Assembly (NCBI RefSeq): GCF_012972705.2 | Contig: NZ_JABCSC020000001.1 | Location: 1,302,001 to 1,366,000, forward strand | Direction of reading: 5' to 3' | Origin: Uliginosibacterium aquaticum | GTDB taxonomy: Bacteria > Pseudomonadota > Gammaproteobacteria > Burkholderiales > Rhodocyclaceae | DNA length: 64,000 nucleotides | Shown: positions 19,367 to 29,900 of the stretch, piece by piece | How the letters are laid out: each line of letters starts with the position of its first letter | Numbering within the stretch: position 1 is the stretch's first letter | Translations under genes and position numbers: made by a program | The notes under the pieces: model-generated | The model's input: the letters and a program-made list of their open reading frames with translations, nothing else | The model's database searches: none | What the model was told of the DNA's origin: nothing

Positions 19367-20263
19367 TCAAGCTTCGTTGTGACGCAGGCCCTTGCGTGCG
19401 AGCAAGCTGTCGCAAGCAGAGAGGAAACGTCCGATGTATTCCGGCGTGAGGCCGACGGAGGGGAGAATGGCCTGTCCTTTGCTGTTGAACATTGCGCCGC
19501 TATGGGTGTCGATTTCCGGTGCGAGCAACAGGGGAGTGATCCGAGTGGCATAGGCTTCGGCCGTCGGGGTGAACAGGCCGATCAAGCCTTCCATCAGGCG
19601 AGACTTGAGCGAGTTCTTGCCGAACAGGTTGTCGCGGATATTGGTCTTGATCAGCCCCGGGTTCAGTCCAAAGAAGGCGGCTTGCGGGTAGCGCCGGGCG
19701 GCGTCCAGCACAAGCATTTCGTTACCCACCACGGTATTCATGTGGGCCGCCATGACCTTGTATGAGCGTTCGGCATTCAGGTCCTCCGGTGAGCCGATCT
19801 CGCCCGTTCCCGGATAGCCCATGACAAAGACGCGGGGCTTGCGGTCGCCCGACTTGCGCTGGCTGCCAAGGCGCGGCGCCATGGCTTGCAGCATCACGAA
19901 CCGGTTCAGGAAGCTGACGGCCAGATCGCGCTCGATGCCCTCCGGGGTTTCCTGACGCTGGGGAGCGGCAAAGATGCCCGCCGTGAAGATCAGCAGATCC
20001 AGCGTTTCGGCGGGCAAGAGACTGGCGACGCGCTCTGCCTCGCTCATCAGGCTCAGATCGGCCTTGATGAATTGAATGCCGGATACGTCAGCGTCGCGGA
20101 AGGTTTGTCCCACCACCGTCACACCAGCACCGCGACGGGCCAGGTGGCGGCTCAGCGCACGACCAATGCCGCCGGTGCCGCCCACGATCACCACCTGCTT
20201 GCCAGCCAGGCTGCTATTGGAATCTACCGGGTGAAATCCATTCAGACGCTTGTCTCGCTTCAT
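19367..20263 (-). CDS. Short-chain dehydrogenase/reductase
   Basis: The 298-residue SDR has the nucleotide-binding GGTGGIGRAL motif near residue 27 and an AGIFAAP block. The classic catalytic YxxxK is not obvious: the expected region reads RSYKVMAAHMN, i.e. YKVMAAH, so catalysis may use an atypical site. ATG 20263 is chosen for its AGGAAG ribosome binding site; sequence upstream to 20323 is promoter. It leads the operon with the OYE, cytochrome b561 and pirin-like genes and is divergent from the LysR gene. Confidence 0.8.
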   Translation of the reverse strand: MKRDKRLNGFHPVDSNSSLAGKQVVIVGGTGGIGRALSRHLARRGAGVTVVGQTFRDADVSGIQFIKADLSLMSEAERVASLLPAETLDLLIFTAGIFAAPQRQETPEGIERDLAVSFLNRFVMLQAMAPRLGSQRKSGDRKPRVFVMGYPGTGEIGSPEDLNAERSYKVMAAHMNTVVGNEMLVLDAARRYPQAAFFGLNPGLIKTNIRDNLFGKNSLKSRLMEGLIGLFTPTAEAYATRITPLLLAPEIDTHSGAMFNSKGQAILPSVGLTPEYIGRFLSACDSLLARKGLRHNEA

Positions 20264-20388
20264 TTTGCTTACTTCCTTTTGAAACCGTCCATTGCCATTC
20301 AATGGTGCCTTGGAAAACATCATCCACTACTGCGCCGATGAGATAAATCCGTCAAAATGGGAATAACTGATCCACCAGTGGAGCACTC

Positions 20389-21273
20389 ATGGAATGGCTG
20401 AACGACATGGCTTTGTTCGTCGAGGTAGTGAAAGCCAAGGGTTTCCGGCGAGCGGCTGAAGCGACAGGCGTGCCGAATTCGTCGGTCTCGCGTCGCATCA
20501 GCGACCTCGAAAAGAGTGTCGGCTTGCGTCTGCTCCACCGCACCACACGCAAGATTGAGCTGACGGAAGCTGGGCAGATCTACTACGAGCGCTGCCGCCG
20601 GATTGTCGACGAGGCGAGGTTGGCGCATGAGCAATTGGGCGAAATGCTGGCGCAACCCAGCGGCGTCTTGCGCGCCTCATTGCCCGTTGATTTTGCGTCG
20701 ATCTTTCTGGCTCCACTGATTGTGGAATTCGCACGTCTCTACCCGGGCATTAGCTTCGAGTTTGACCTCACGCCCAGAAAGGTGGATCTGGTCACCGAGC
20801 CCTACGACGTGGCAATCCGCATGGGAGAGCCAGAGGACTCCGCGCTGATCGCGCGCCGTCTGGCGAGCCTACCCGGTCAGTTATATGCCTCACCACGCTA
20901 TCTGGCGCAATTCGGTACGCCACAGGACCCCACCGAGCTGAGCCAGCACGAGTGCATCGGCTTTCCGAAGAGTGGCTTGTGGACTCTGCACAAAGATGAC
21001 GAGACCCGCCAAGTACAGGTGGGAGGACGTTTTGTGCTCAACAGTGTGGGCATGATTCGCCGCCTCGCACTGCTGGACGTGGGCATCATCCTGATGCCAC
21101 GCGAGGTTGTTGCCGAAGATATTGGCCGGGGGCTGCTTCAGCCTGTCCTGTCAGACTGGCAAGGGTCCGCCGTGCCGGTCTATGCCCTGACCGAAACCCG
21201 ACTGCTACCTGCCAAGACGCAGAAATTTATCGACTTCCTGCGGGAGCGTTTCGAAGCCCGAGTGAAGGCGTAG
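20389..21273 (+). CDS. LysR-type transcriptional regulator
   Basis: The 294-residue protein has an N-terminal winged helix-turn-helix (ALFVEVVKAKGFRRAAEATG, then SVSRRISDLEKSVGLRLLHR) and a C-terminal effector-binding domain starting near residue 90. Its gene is divergent from the SDR-OYE-cytochrome b561-pirin operon across 125 bases, the usual layout for a LysR activator or repressor controlling its neighbour. The effector is unknown; an electrophile would fit an OYE target. Confidence 0.9.
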   Translation: MEWLNDMALFVEVVKAKGFRRAAEATGVPNSSVSRRISDLEKSVGLRLLHRTTRKIELTEAGQIYYERCRRIVDEARLAHEQLGEMLAQPSGVLRASLPVDFASIFLAPLIVEFARLYPGISFEFDLTPRKVDLVTEPYDVAIRMGEPEDSALIARRLASLPGQLYASPRYLAQFGTPQDPTELSQHECIGFPKSGLWTLHKDDETRQVQVGGRFVLNSVGMIRRLALLDVGIILMPREVVAEDIGRGLLQPVLSDWQGSAVPVYALTETRLLPAKTQKFIDFLRERFEARVKA

Positions 21274-22172
21274 CCTGCGTAGGCCAGTGGTCATCGGCCG
21301 CGTTGAAACAGTTTTCCGATGCTGGCGAGGCCAGGGCCGATTGTCCGAAATGGCCGACGTGCCGACACCGGGCTGTAGTTCCGGACGACAGCTTCAATGA
21401 GGAAGCTGCCGCTTGAGGTACGGAATAGCGAATGTCCGAAGTGGGTTAAGTAGCCAAAACGCCTAGACTACATTCGCTCACACGGCATCTAGTAGTTCTT
21501 CATGGCACTTCTGCCAATAGATGCGCCCGCGACCAAGCGCAAACATAGCGCACCAGCCGGACGACTCTTTTACAAAGCTGCCATCTGACCGAGCCCTTCG
21601 CAGTTGAACGCCGTCGCATAGTCTATGCGTGCAGATCGGCCACAGAAGCACCGATGGCGTCCGCCCTAGCTGATCGCTCCCACTTAAAGCAGCCATCACG
21701 TATCTGGCATTGGGGGGCAAACGGCGTCACAGCGAAACAGTGGCTTGCCATAGTCGCTTGAGCAGTACGGCTCTCCGGGAAGAAGAGGATTGACCTACCG
21801 TGCACCATAGCCTTCGCATCGTGGCCAGATCGGGGCAGCCTGTCGGAGTTCGATGGTGTTGTATCCACAACAGCGTTTGATTTGATGCGAAGCGCATTTC
21901 CGATCGTCGGATTTTTATGCCGTTTGTCGGCTTGTTCGGTGTGTTGTCCTGCTACTACGATGTGCGTAAGGGATAACCCGGGTTCGCGTTTGGCAGGCTG
22001 AGTCCCTTAGCGTGCCTAGTTTGCACGCAAAGCCCCACTACACAAGGGACCTACATCCCATTGGGTGCTGCACAAAAAACACCTCATTGTTGGCTTGGTT
22101 TTATATGGAAGCTTGTAAAAAATACCTTTAGCATCATAAGTTGTTAAAAAAAACCAAAAGAAGTCTCTTGTG
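21274..22172. other. Gene-poor 900-base region upstream of cdiB
   Basis: Small minus-strand frames (for example 21478-21720 and 21623-21868) are open but lack convincing ribosome binding sites and recognisable protein features. The last 150 bases become AT-rich, with oligo-T and oligo-A tracts around 22080-22160, probably the cdiB promoter and a silencing target. No tRNA or att-like sequence was recognised. It may contain a decayed gene. Confidence 0.4.
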
Positions 22173-23882
22173 ATGCGTGCTGGGTTATGGAAGTGGGGTT
22201 TGGGGGGATGTGCTGTCCTGATGTCGGTTGCAAGCTTCGCGCAGATTCCTGTCGATGTTGATCGGAATGCACGAGAGCAGTTGCTGCGACAGGAGCGCGA
22301 GCGTGCGCTTCGGGAGGAGCAGGAACAACGCCCGGATGTTCGTCTGAATCCGCCCAAGCTTGATGCAGGCGGGGTAATACCAGATGAAGTGCCGTGTTTC
22401 CCGATCGACCGAATCCGCTTGTCAGGTGAGGGGGCCGAGGGATTCGACTGGGCGTTGAGCAGTGCCTCGGAGCCTGGAGACCTAGCAACAGGCCGTTGTC
22501 TTGGAGCGCAGGGCGTCAATGTCGTGATGTCCCGGATCCAGAATGCGATCGTCAAACGCGGGTTCATCACGACGCGTGTTCTGGCTGGCGATCAGGATCT
22601 CAAGCGTCGCGAACTTGTGTTGACGATTGTGCCGGGCCGACTGAGTCAGATCCGTTTTGATGGCGCTGAGCTTCCAGTCTCTGCCGAGAATGCAATTCCG
22701 CTTGCATCGGGAGATCTGCTGCAACTGCGCGCGATCGAACAGGGGCTTGAAAACTTCAAGCGCGTGCCCACCGTGGATGCGGATATCCAGATAGTCCCAG
22801 CCACGGGCAGCCAGGCGCTTGCAGGAGAGAGCGACCTGCTGGTCAGCTGGAAACAGGCGCGCAAGTTCAGACTCAGCCTCACCGCGGACGATGCAGGGAG
22901 CCGTGCAACAGGCAAGAACCAGGGCGCGGCGACGCTTTCGCTGGACAATCCGCTCACCCTTAGCGATCTCTTCTACGTTTCCTATAACCACGCATTGGCG
23001 CCGTTGAATTCGGACGGACGCAGCACGGATGGTTACAGCGTTCACTACTCGCTGCCGATTGGTTTCTGGACTCTGAGCAGCAACTTCAGCGACAGCAACT
23101 ATTCGCAGACGGTTGCGGGGGCAAGCCAAGCGTATGTCTACAGCGGAAAGAGCCAGAACGCAGAAATCAAGCTCGGGCGGATACTGCTCCGGAATGCCAC
23201 CAGTAAAACCTCTGCTGCAATGCGCGGCTGGAGCAGGGCGGCATCAAGCTTTGTTGATGACACGGAAATCCTGGTCCAAAAACGACGTACTGCGGGCTGG
23301 GGGGCGGAGCTCAATCACCGAGCCTTTCTCGGTAAAAGCACGCTCGACATGACTTTTGACTATCGCCGAGGGACCGGGGCCATGACCTCCCTTGAAGCGC
23401 CAGAAGAGTCATTGGGGCAGGGCACCAGTCGCATGGAGCTGATGGGCTTCAACGCACAGCTGGACATTCCTTTTTCTGTGGCTGAGCAGAGGCTTCGCTA
23501 CATGGGCTCGTGGCGTCAGCAGTGGAACCGCACCCCCTTGACCTCGCAGGACCGCCTTTCGATCGGCAATCGCTACACCGTTCGTGGGTTTGACGGAGAG
23601 CTGACCCTGATGGGCGAGCGCGGTTTCGTTTCCCGAAACGAGTTCGCGCTGAGCCTGGGAGCGCTGGCGAGCGAGGGCTACTGGGCGCTCGACTATGGGC
23701 GGGTGATGGGCTTTCCTACTGCAGATCAGCTCGGACGCTCTTTGTTGGGCACGGCGATCGGTTTGCGAGGCGCTTTGAAAGGCGTGTCGTATGACGTTTT
23801 TGTGGGTGCGCCAGTCGATAAGCCCAGCCAGTTCAAGACGGCAGGTGTGACGGCTGGTTTCAATCTCGCCTGGTCTTACTGA
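22173..23882 (+). CDS. cdiB: Two-partner secretion outer-membrane transporter CdiB (ShlB/FhaC family)
   Basis: The roughly 569-residue protein starts with a signal peptide (WGLGGCAVLMSVASFA), then a Q/R/E-rich plug-linker helix, a POTRA_2 segment (CFPIDRIRLSGEGAEGFDW, near residues 70-150), a second POTRA ending near 215, and a 16-strand beta-barrel to the C-terminal aromatic residue (FNLAWSY). The conserved barrel motif VRGFDGE near residue 477 matches the VRGY loop that guides secretion. It exports the CdiA protein. A GTG three bases earlier is an alternative start. Confidence 0.92.
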   Translation: MRAGLWKWGLGGCAVLMSVASFAQIPVDVDRNAREQLLRQERERALREEQEQRPDVRLNPPKLDAGGVIPDEVPCFPIDRIRLSGEGAEGFDWALSSASEPGDLATGRCLGAQGVNVVMSRIQNAIVKRGFITTRVLAGDQDLKRRELVLTIVPGRLSQIRFDGAELPVSAENAIPLASGDLLQLRAIEQGLENFKRVPTVDADIQIVPATGSQALAGESDLLVSWKQARKFRLSLTADDAGSRATGKNQGAATLSLDNPLTLSDLFYVSYNHALAPLNSDGRSTDGYSVHYSLPIGFWTLSSNFSDSNYSQTVAGASQAYVYSGKSQNAEIKLGRILLRNATSKTSAAMRGWSRAASSFVDDTEILVQKRRTAGWGAELNHRAFLGKSTLDMTFDYRRGTGAMTSLEAPEESLGQGTSRMELMGFNAQLDIPFSVAEQRLRYMGSWRQQWNRTPLTSQDRLSIGNRYTVRGFDGELTLMGERGFVSRNEFALSLGALASEGYWALDYGRVMGFPTADQLGRSLLGTAIGLRGALKGVSYDVFVGAPVDKPSQFKTAGVTAGFNLAWSY

Positions 23883-23901
23883 ACCCGCTGCATTTTTTTT
23901 G

Positions 23902-23935
23902 GCCGCCCGATTTTTTGTGGCGGCGTTTTCGTTTT
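23902..23935 (+). terminator. Terminator-like hairpin between cdiB and cdiA
   Basis: GCCGCC (23902-23907) pairs with GGCGGC (23919-23924) across an 11-base loop with six Ts, followed by GTTTTCGTTTT. It sits in the 67-base gap before cdiA and could act as a partial terminator or attenuator. Read by eye; strength not calculated. Confidence 0.5.
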
Positions 23936-23949
23936 GAGTCGAGTGGCAA

Positions 23950-26900
23950 ATGAACAAGAACATCCATCGCATCATTTTCAACACCGTCCGGGAACAGTGG
24001 ATGGTTGTTCCAGAAAACGCCACGGCACAAGGCCGATCCAGCTCAGCTTCGGGTGAGCGCCAACATGAAGTGAAAGGCCGTACTTTCTTCGGCAGCCTGT
24101 CGATCCTGAAGCTCTCTCTGCTGCTGAGTTTCGGAATGGCCAGTCTGGTCGCCAGTGCTCAGATCACCCCCGATGCGGCCGCACCGGCGCAGCAGCAGCC
24201 GGGCGTGGCGAACGCCGCCAATGGCGTACCGGTCGTCAATATCCAGACACCCAGTGCAGCCGGCGTTTCACGCAACACCTACCAGCAGTTCGATGTCAAA
24301 GCCAACGGCGTCGTGCTGAACAACTCGGCCGGCAATGTGCAGAGCCAGCTTGGCGGCTGGATTCAGGGGAACCCCCTGCTGGCCGGCGGTAATGCCCGGG
24401 TCATCCTCAACGAGGTCAACAGCAGCAATCCCAGTTTGCTGCATGGGTTCATCGAGGTCGCCGGCTCGCGAGCCCAGGTCATCGTTGCCAATCCGGCCGG
24501 GATCAGCTGTGACGGCTGCGGGTTCATCAATGCGGAGCGGGCAACCCTGACAACCGGCACGCCGGTTTTCAGTAACGGCAATCTCGAGAGCTTCCGGGTT
24601 GAGCGTGGCACGGTGAGTTTCACGGGGGCCGGCATGGATGCCTCCCAAACCGATTACACCCGTGTTCTGGCGCGTGCTGTTCAAGTTAATGCCGGCATCT
24701 GGGCCAAGCAGCTGGAAGTCGTCACGGGCGCCAATGAGGTGCGTGCCGAGCCTGCAGGCGAGGGCGCCCAGAGCGCGGAGGTGACGCCGCTTGCCGCCAG
24801 CGCCGATCAGCCGCCTGCGTTCTCGATCGACGTTTCCCAGCTGGGCGGGATGTATGCGGGCAAGATCCGGTTGGTCGGAACAGAAGCCGGTCTGGGGGTT
24901 CGTAACGCTGGCAAAATCGGCGCAACGGCTGGCAATGTATCTGTCGATAGCCAGGGACGTCTGACCAATTCCGGGTCGATTCAGGCGAGCGAGGATATGG
25001 AGCTCGTCGCTGCAGGCGGGCTGAGCAATAGTGGCACCCTCTACGCCGGCCACAGCGCAGATCTGCAATTGGCCGGCAGCAACGACAACGCTGGCCTGAT
25101 AGGCGCTGCCAACAATGTTTCGATCACGGCGCGTAGTGACGTGGCCGGGCAGGCGGGCAGCTTCACTCAGAGCAACACCGCAACGTTGGCAGCAGGCCTT
25201 GCTGCAGAGATGAGTCTGGGCTCGAACGGTGAGCTAGCGGTCAGCGCGGACACCGTTCAGATGGCCGGACAGCTCGCTGCCGGGGCTTCACAGTCCTGGC
25301 AGGGGCGGGTGCTGTCCTTGCAGGGAAGCTCGATCCTGACAAAGGATTTTGCGCTCACGGCAGACGCTGCCAATCTTGACTCGGCTGTGCTCACTAGCCA
25401 GGGCAGCGTTCGCATTACGGCCCGTGACAGCCTGACGACGCGTGCTGCGAATCTCCAGGCCCAGCGCCTCGCGCTGGCGGCAGCAAGCCTCGACAACACT
25501 GGCGGCCAACTCATCCAGAACGGAAATGATGCCTTCTCGTTGAACCTCGCAGGGGCGCTCAATAACACCCGAGGGGTCATCGCCACGGCCGGTGCGTTTG
25601 ATCTGCGTACGGGCGCGCTGAGCAATACCTCCGGCACCTTGTATGCGGGAGCTTCTCTGACGGTGATGAGTGCCGGGGCGCTCAATAATGACCGGGGCAG
25701 CATTCTCTCGGCAGGGAGCGCTCCACTCACCCTCAACACCGCAGGCGATTTCTCGAACGTTGGCGGGCAAGTTTCGGCAAATGGCGGGCTGGTAATTCAG
25801 GCACTGAAACTGACCAACACTGAATCTGGCGAACTGAGTGCAGGCGGCGCATCAGCGATCACCGTGCACACGCTGGATAACTCAGGCGGACGCATCCAGT
25901 CTGATCAATCCCTGCGTGTGGAGACGCAAGCGACGCTGCTGAACAACAGCGGAAAGTTGCTGGCGGGCACCTCGCTCACGCTGGAGAGCGCTTCGATCCA
26001 GAACCAGCGAGGCAGCATCCTCAACTCGGGCTCTGGCAATCTGAGCACGCATGCCTCGGGCGCGCTGGATAACACCGAGGGTGAGATCGCGGGCAATGGC
26101 GATACCGATATCGCAGTCGCCGGGCTCGATAACAGCCGTGGCAGGATCAACGCCCAGGGCGCGCTGGCACTGAACAGCAGCGGAGGGCTCAACAATACGG
26201 ATGGACAGATCACCCAGACGGGCCTTGGCCCTATGGTGGTTTCTGCCTCGCAGGGCTTCATCAATACCCGCGGCACGCTCGCAAGCAATGCAGCGCAGAG
26301 CAGGCTCTCCGGCAGTACGCTGAACAATGCTGGCGGCTTCATCAGGCTGGGAGGCGATCTGTCGCTTCAGTTCAGCTCGGTGGTGAATGACAGCGGCCTG
26401 CTCAGCGCAAGCGGCACGCTCCAGCTGGTTCAGGCGGATCTTCTTCAGAACCGTTCGGGAAAGATTCTTGCAAGCTCCGATCTCGCACTCGAAGCGACGC
26501 AGCTCGACAACCAATCCGGTGAGATCAGCAGTGCCACGGGCGGGCTGAGCGCCCGTTCCTCAGCGCTTTCCAATGCCTCCGGAACCCTCTCAGCCAGTGG
26601 CCGCTTGCAACTTCTGGGGGGCGGCGTGAATAACAACGCCGGGGTGATCAGCGCACACGAGGTGACAATCGATACCCAAGGCGCCTCGTTCGATAACGTC
26701 GACGGCCGCCTTGTCTCAGCCTCGTCGCTCAGCCTTGTATCTGCCAGGCTTGATAACACGCGCGGCACGCTCCAGGCGGCGGGCAACACTGATATTGATA
26801 CCCGGGGCGCCGAGCTGATCAACCGCGATTCGGGCTCCCAAAACGGCATCCTCTCTGGCGGAGCTTTGAGCTTGAAAGCGGGGGCGCTGGATAATCGCTC

Positions 26901-29900
26901 CGGCTTCATCGGCGGCAATCTCGATGCGAGCCTGACACTGACAGGGCTGGACAACACCCGCGGCACGATCAATGCCCAGCGCAACATTGACCTTTCAACG
27001 GGCGTACTGACCAACACCACGGGTGGGCAGGTGAATGCGCTGGGTAACATCAGCGTCCGGGCCAGCAGCCTGAACAACGATGACGGGCTATTGCGCTCGA
27101 ACAACACCCTGGACATCACCACCACAGTCCTGACTAACCGTAATACTCAATCCCAGGAGCGGGGGCTTGCCGGATCAACGCTCATCCTGAACACCGGCTC
27201 GCTCGATAACAGCGCTGGCGCGATCCGGGCCGCGCAGCTGCTGAGCTTCACCAGCAGCGGCACGCTACAGAATGCGGGCGGAGTGATCCAGTCCTCCGGG
27301 CAAGCCACTCTCACGGATGCGCAAGCGGGCAGAACGCTCGCCATCAGCAACGTCGGCGGCAACATTCTCGCCAGTCAGCGCCTTACGCTGGAGAGTGGCA
27401 GTTACAGTGGCGGCGGCACGCTCGCCAGCTATGGCGACCTGAGCTTCTCGGTGCAGGGCGATTACACCCATACCGGCATCATTCAGGGCTTGGGGAACGT
27501 CACGATCTCGGTGCAGAACCTGCTCAGCAATCAATCCTTGCTGGAGGCCGGGCAGACTCTGAGCGTTCGTGCCGGGGCAATCGACAACACCCAGAGCGGG
27601 GAATTCAACGGCGCAACCACACACCTTTACAGCGCGGGCACGCTCAACAATCGGGGCCTGATTGATGGTGGTCTGACCTGGCTTGAGCAGGCGCAACTGA
27701 ACAATCTGGGCAGTGGCCGGATCTATGGCGATCAGGTATCCATCAGAACGGGAGGCCTGAGCAATGACGCCGAAACCGGTGGTGACGGACAGACCCGTGC
27801 CGCAGTGATTGCTGCGCGTTCGTCCCTGCAGATCGGCGCCGGGAGCCTGGACAACGGAAATCATGCCCTGCTGTTCAGCGCGGGCAATCTTGCCATCGGC
27901 GGCGATCTGAATGCCAGCCAGCAAGCGGTGGGGCAGGCCGGCAACCTCAACAACCACAGTGCCACGATCGAAGCGCTGGGCGACATGTCGCTCTCCGTGC
28001 AGCAGATCACCAACAGGAACGACCACTTCGCCACCGAGCAGGTCCAGGTCAGCAGCGATTACTTCGATCTCTTCCTTTTGGGCGGCGGCACCTACACCGC
28101 GAAGGATAACGGTGCCTATGTCGGGAGCGTCAATGGCCGCGACAACCTGTATGCCAATGGCCAGCGTCTGAGCACCGAATTCGATCGGCGCATGTATACC
28201 GAAACGGTGACTGAAACCCGCGTCACCTCGACCGATCCTGCCGTGATTCGTGCCGGAGGCTCGATTGCCCTGGCGTCCGGCAGCATCACCAATGCCCAGA
28301 GCAAGCTGCTGGCTGGAGGCGCGCTCACCGGCAGCGTCGATGTGATCACGAATGACGGCGGTGTTGGGCAGCGCACCACCCTCCGCTCCGGCACATTTGT
28401 TCAGTACCGCAATGGCGGCGCCTCACAGTACGCGTACAACGAAAACCTCAGCGCAGACATGGATCTCGGCGCGGTGATCGTTGAAGCAGGCAGCAGCCAG
28501 GGCGGCAGCGGTACCAGCCTTGCCGCGCGGGAAGTGATTTCCCTCACCGGCAGCATTGCCGCACCGGGCGATCTTGCCCTTGGGCGTGATGGCTCTGGCT
28601 CGGCCCAGGGGGCCGACGCTTCCACCGTAGAGGGGGCGGGTGTTGTGGGCGGAGCCACCCAGGCGCCGGGGCGCGGCACCGTGCCGCATCAGATCTATGA
28701 AGTCAGCACGGGAAGTACCGGAGCGGTCATTCGCACCACCGCTCCCAATATCCGCTTGCCGGACAACAGCCTCTTCAGGCTCATCCCTGCAGCACAGGCC
28801 AATTACCTGATCGAAACAGATCCGCGCTTTGCCAGCTACAAAACCTGGCTCAGCTCCGACGCCATGATCAGTGCCCTGGGCCTGGATCCGGCACTCACCC
28901 AGAAACGCCTGGGCGATGGCTTCTACGAGCAGAAACTGGTCCGCGAACAGATCTCCGAGCTTACGGGGCAGCGCTTTCTCGAGGGCTACGCCAGTGACGA
29001 AGCCCAGTACCAGGCGCTGATGGATAAGGGCGTCTCCTTCGCGAAGCAATATCAGCTGATCCCCGGTGTTGCACTCAGCGCCGAGCAGATGGCGCTCCTG
29101 ACCAGTGACATCGTCTGGCTGGTCGAGCAAAGCGTCACGCTGCCGGATGGTTCGACCACCCAGGTGCTGGTGCCGCAGGTCTATGCCCGTGCGCAGAGTG
29201 GCGATATCGACGGCAGCGGAGCGCTGATTGCGGCGCGGGAAGTGCAGATCAAGCTGAGTGGTGCGCTGGCAAACAACGGCACCCTGGCCGCCAGCAAATC
29301 CCTCGCGATCACCGCAGACAGCATCAGCCAGACAGGCGGCCGCATGAGCGCCAACACGCTTGAGCTGCACGCCGCCAATGACATCCAGCAGACCGGTGGC
29401 TTGATCTCGGGCACCCAGTCGGTTGTGCTCGATGCCGGCCGCAATGTGGTGATAGCTTCCACCTCGCGCAGCAGCGCCTCGGGTGAAGTCAGTAACACCT
29501 ATATCAATCGTCTCTCGGGCATCCAGGTCGGCGTGGCAGGGCAGGAGGGCGGCCAGCTGATCATTTCCGGGCGCCAGGATGTAGCGCTCACCGCCGCCAC
29601 TCTCATCGATCTGGGCACTGGCGGCAGCACCCTGATCGCGGCCGGGCGCAACCTCACCCTCGATACGCTCACCACCAGCCGTGATGAGCGCCTGGGCAGT
29701 GGCGGCAATCATCACTACGAATCCAGCCGCACCGAGCAGGGCACGGTGATCCAGAGTGCAGGCAGTGTGCAGTTGCAGGCCGGCAATGATCTCGCCGCAC
29801 GTGCAGCAACCGTCAGCGCAGGCGAGGCGCTGACCGTGGTTGCCGGTAACGACATTCGCATCCAGGCTGGCGAAGCCACGCGCGCAGTGGATGACGCTAC

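Noticed and set aside
21274-22172. Left attachment site of the island
   Set aside because: No copy of the tRNA-Ser 3' end was recognised there; composition change alone is not evidence.
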